Positions 21,951 through 24,170 of a stretch of DNA of 24,170 nt are shown one piece after another. The translations under genes and the position numbers were made by a program. Numbering within the stretch: position 1 is the stretch's first letter; the number at the start of each line of letters is the position of its first letter. The notes beneath the pieces were generated by a model. It did not search any database. It had not been told where the DNA came from and worked only from the letters and a program-made list of their open reading frames with translations. Source of the stretch: an uncultured Dorea sp. (GTDB lineage: Bacteria > Bacillota > Clostridia > Lachnospirales > Lachnospiraceae); assembly GCA_910579335.1 (NCBI GenBank), contig CAJTUQ010000038.1, positions 1 through 24,170 on the forward strand, read 5' to 3'.

Positions 21951-23528
21951 ATGGAAGATTTTCAAATATGTCCAATGGAGTATTTTTCAAATCGTGCAGG
22001 GAAAATAGAGTCTTGTATAAAAATTGCAGATAATCTGCTTAAAAATAAAGTATATCTCTATTCAGATATTTATTTTGAGCCGGTAGCACAAAATATCTTT
22101 GAAACTGTTTTTAGCGCCGATGCAATTTTGAATCGGGAATATTTGTTTGCGATGGACTATTTATCTGCAGTATTGACTGTATACAGTGAAAACGGCGATG
22201 AAAAATTATTGCAGAAGTTCTTGAGTATTGTCAGGCAATTTTTTGATTACTATGAACGGGGCATGTTTGTTCCGGTTAAAGAGGATGACATGATTGTTCA
22301 CGCTCATGCATTAATGTTTATCAAATCTTTTACCGTTGTTTCCTATGAAGAGCCGCTAAAAAATAAAATTATAAAATATTTATATAAGTGTGCGGATTAT
22401 TGTAATGATGATAGGAATTATTATGATGATAATAATCATGGGTTATTTACAGATTTAGCATTGCTGCATTTGGCGGTGTTTTTTGGAGCATTAGAAGAAG
22501 CAAAAGGGTGGAAAATGCATGCGGTTGAGCGGGTGCAAAAATTATTTGGGGTTGCCTTTTATAATGACGGCTTCAACAATGAAGGAAGTTTACGTTATTT
22601 TAGACATAATATAGTTGAGTACCGTGAAATACTAAAATTTTGCGATGCATATAATATATCGGGTTTGGAAGCGCTTAAAGATAAACTTGAGCGTGTTGAG
22701 CAGGTGTTTGATTCTTTTGCGCATAGCGACGGCAGTTATCCGATTATTGGAGATGGCAAAGAGCTGCTCCTTAAAAAGCATAATAATGCTTCTGCATTAT
22801 ATCCGCATGCAGGCATTTGTGTAGTTAAAACGGGTGATATGTATCTGACATTTAAGTGCAAAGCCACGCTGCAAAGTCATACGCATGTCGACGATACAAC
22901 TATTACTGCAAGATTTCAGAATTATGACCTTGCGTTAGATACGGGACAATATAATTATGACCGTTTTCATCCGGTTAATCGGTATCTTCGGACGAGCGGC
23001 GGTCACAGCGGTATATTTCCCATATTTGCAGATGAATTAGGATTAGGAGAATACTTGAACAGGCGGGATGTTTCTGAAATTGAGCGATTTGATTTTAATG
23101 GGACAACCTGTTATATATCCGGAGGATACGAAATGGATAACGGTGCGATTAAAGTGCGCCGCAATATTATCGTGGAGCCGGAGCGTATAGAAGTGCGTGA
23201 CAGCTGGACGTGTATGACGCCTCAAAATATGCGTCAACGTTTTGTACTGCCAAAAGAATTTCTTGGCGTATCAAAATTTACAGTTTGTAAACGAACATTT
23301 GAAACAAATATTGGAGAATACAGCATCAAATATAAAATTACGGCAGAAAAGACGCCCATTGTAACAACAATGAATTTTGGAGTACAGTCAAAACAATACA
23401 ATGAGATAGAGCCGACAATATTGCTGGACACAGTGGCGGAAAACTCTATGGCAGGTGAAATTACTGCAGTCATTACGGTGGATAAAAAACAAGATACGCA
23501 TATATTTAATGACACAAGGAGAAATTGA
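21951..23528 (+). CDS. Heparinase II/III-like polysaccharide lyase
   Basis: The 525-residue protein has the two-part plan of heparinase II/III-type lyases. The N-terminal half (1-260) is an alpha/alpha toroid with the family landmark NNHGLFTDLALLHLAVFF (N161-N162-H163-G164) and AFYNDGFNNEGSLRY. The C-terminal half is a beta-sandwich starting with HAGICVVKTGDMYLTF, followed by LQSHTHVDDTTITARF (H310, H312, D314, D315) and ALDTGQYNYD. These enzymes cleave uronic-acid-containing glycans by beta-elimination. No signal peptide is visible, so it would act in the cytoplasm or depend on another route. Its place among biosynthetic genes suggests trimming or editing of the locus's own uronate polymer rather than feeding. 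GGGAGGAT lies upstream of the ATG. Its stop is five bases before the third deacetylase. Confidence 0.82.
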   Translation: MEDFQICPMEYFSNRAGKIESCIKIADNLLKNKVYLYSDIYFEPVAQNIFETVFSADAILNREYLFAMDYLSAVLTVYSENGDEKLLQKFLSIVRQFFDYYERGMFVPVKEDDMIVHAHALMFIKSFTVVSYEEPLKNKIIKYLYKCADYCNDDRNYYDDNNHGLFTDLALLHLAVFFGALEEAKGWKMHAVERVQKLFGVAFYNDGFNNEGSLRYFRHNIVEYREILKFCDAYNISGLEALKDKLERVEQVFDSFAHSDGSYPIIGDGKELLLKKHNNASALYPHAGICVVKTGDMYLTFKCKATLQSHTHVDDTTITARFQNYDLALDTGQYNYDRFHPVNRYLRTSGGHSGIFPIFADELGLGEYLNRRDVSEIERFDFNGTTCYISGGYEMDNGAIKVRRNIIVEPERIEVRDSWTCMTPQNMRQRFVLPKEFLGVSKFTVCKRTFETNIGEYSIKYKITAEKTPIVTTMNFGVQSKQYNEIEPTILLDTVAENSMAGEITAVITVDKKQDTHIFNDTRRN

Positions 23529-23533
23529 GAATA

Positions 23534-24170
23534 ATGAATAAACCCAAATGCATATTGACGGTGGATGTGGAAGCTCTGACTCTGCGCGCGCCGGAGAATC
23601 ATGTGGACAATTTAATTTACGGCCGTTTCGGCGGCGAGGAATGGGGCATTGGCAGGATGATGGACATTGCAAACAAGCATCAGGTCAAATTGACTTTTTT
23701 TCTTGATTTTGCCGAAGCAGAGCTTTATGGAGAGGATATTATACAGGCAGGAAGATATATAGTATCGCGGGGGCATGACCTTCAAATCCACTGTCATTAT
23801 AACCTTCTGGAAAAGCAGGTGCGCAGCCGTTTCCCCAGGGCGGCAGAAAGTTACTATACATGGTATGAGGACGAGGCTGTCTCTGAATTTTTGGTTGATT
23901 ACTGTCTGGAGCAGTACCGCAAATGTACGGACAGCGAGCCGGTTATATTCAGGGGCGGCGAGTACCGCATCGGAGAAGCGCTTCTAAAGAAGCTGAGAGA
24001 AAAGAAAGTTGCGGCGGACGCCAGCTATAATTCTATACGTCCGGTAGAAAAGCCGATGAACGGACAGTTTATATTTGAAAACGGTCTGCTCGAACTGCCC
24101 GTTGGGGTACTGCCGGAGAAAGAGGGTGCGGCTTCAAAAGTGCTGAATTTTAATGAAGCCCATTTGTATC
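23534..24170 (+). CDS. NodB-type polysaccharide deacetylase, third paralogue (3' end outside window)
   Basis: The frame stays open for 212 codons to the window edge. The translated start, MNKPKCILTVDVEALTLRAP, is nearly the same as in the other two paralogues and keeps D11 and E13 of the metal site. GEEWGIGRMMDIA, LTFFLDFAEAE, RGHDLQIHCHYN and FRGGEYRIGEALL follow with the catalytic histidines and arginine intact, and the segment FENGLLELPVGVLP matches the paralogues. It is closer to the 20635 gene in the GEEWGIGRMMDIA region than to the 17834 gene. AAGGAG at 23517-23522 lies inside the end of the lyase gene and serves this ATG. Whether it carries a C-terminal module or methyltransferase cannot be seen. 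Confidence 0.88.
   Translation, partial: MNKPKCILTVDVEALTLRAPENHVDNLIYGRFGGEEWGIGRMMDIANKHQVKLTFFLDFAEAELYGEDIIQAGRYIVSRGHDLQIHCHYNLLEKQVRSRFPRAAESYYTWYEDEAVSEFLVDYCLEQYRKCTDSEPVIFRGGEYRIGEALLKKLREKKVAADASYNSIRPVEKPMNGQFIFENGLLELPVGVLPEKEGAASKVLNFNEAHLY

Noticed and set aside
1..24170. CRISPR arrays, tRNA or rRNA genes, phage structural genes
   Set aside because: No regularly spaced repeats, cloverleaf sequences or phage structural gene families were seen on either strand.

Overview
The window looks like chromosomal DNA from an anaerobic Firmicute, most likely a Lachnospiraceae-type Clostridium. The grounds are moderate GC content with AT-rich glycan genes, strong AGGAGG-type ribosome binding sites, a split-type transketolase, a trigger-factor-like lipoprotein, and a glycan locus of clostridial style. 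All supported genes lie on the + strand. No tRNA, rRNA, CRISPR array or complete insertion sequence was seen.

Region 1 (1-3989) is metabolic: the 3' end of a transketolase C-terminal subunit, an FGGY polyol/sugar kinase directly abutting it, and a zinc medium-chain polyol dehydrogenase. Together they resemble a sugar-alcohol catabolic operon feeding the pentose phosphate pathway. A trigger-factor-like lipoprotein that lacks the PPIase domain follows. Region 2 (4200-6456) is a compact three-gene cassette: an SplB-like radical SAM protein, a PRTase-like protein and a MazG/PRA-PH-type pyrophosphohydrolase. It ends at a strong terminator.

Region 3 (6557-9563) is the most unusual part. A tyrosine recombinase gene with its own promoter is bracketed by two exact 27-bp copies of a core-site-like dyad in inverted orientation (6575-6601 and 7971-7997). 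This is the layout of an invertible DNA segment. The left copy is embedded in a 29-bp perfect hairpin with a U-tract, which inversion would break apart. Just outside the right copy, and co-oriented with the recombinase, is a full-length TnpB homologue in which all three RuvC acidic residues are replaced (H248, A351, A431) while the zinc ribbon is kept. That is the signature of a TldR, a nuclease-dead RNA-guided repressor. Its stop codon is followed by about 200 nt of dense stem-loops that look like an omega-RNA scaffold, placed directly before the first glycan gene.

Region 4 (9616-24170) is a surface glycan locus with mostly overlapping or tightly spaced genes: a CDP-glycerol glycerophosphotransferase-like/beta-propeller fusion, a polysaccharide pyruvyltransferase, a radical SAM protein, LicD, a cytidylyltransferase-Gfo/Idh fusion, a UDP-ManNAc dehydrogenase, three NodB-type deacetylase paralogues (one fused to a methyltransferase, one damaged by a small deletion with frameshift, one cut by the window end), a stand-alone methyltransferase and a heparinase II/III-like lyase. 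They suggest a phosphopolyol- and pyruvate-decorated, uronate-containing, deacetylated glycan.

Working hypothesis (inference): the recombinase switch sets whether one promoter reads through recombinase, tldR, the guide RNA and perhaps the glycan genes. Glycan expression could then be coupled to RNA-guided repression of another, unidentified locus.
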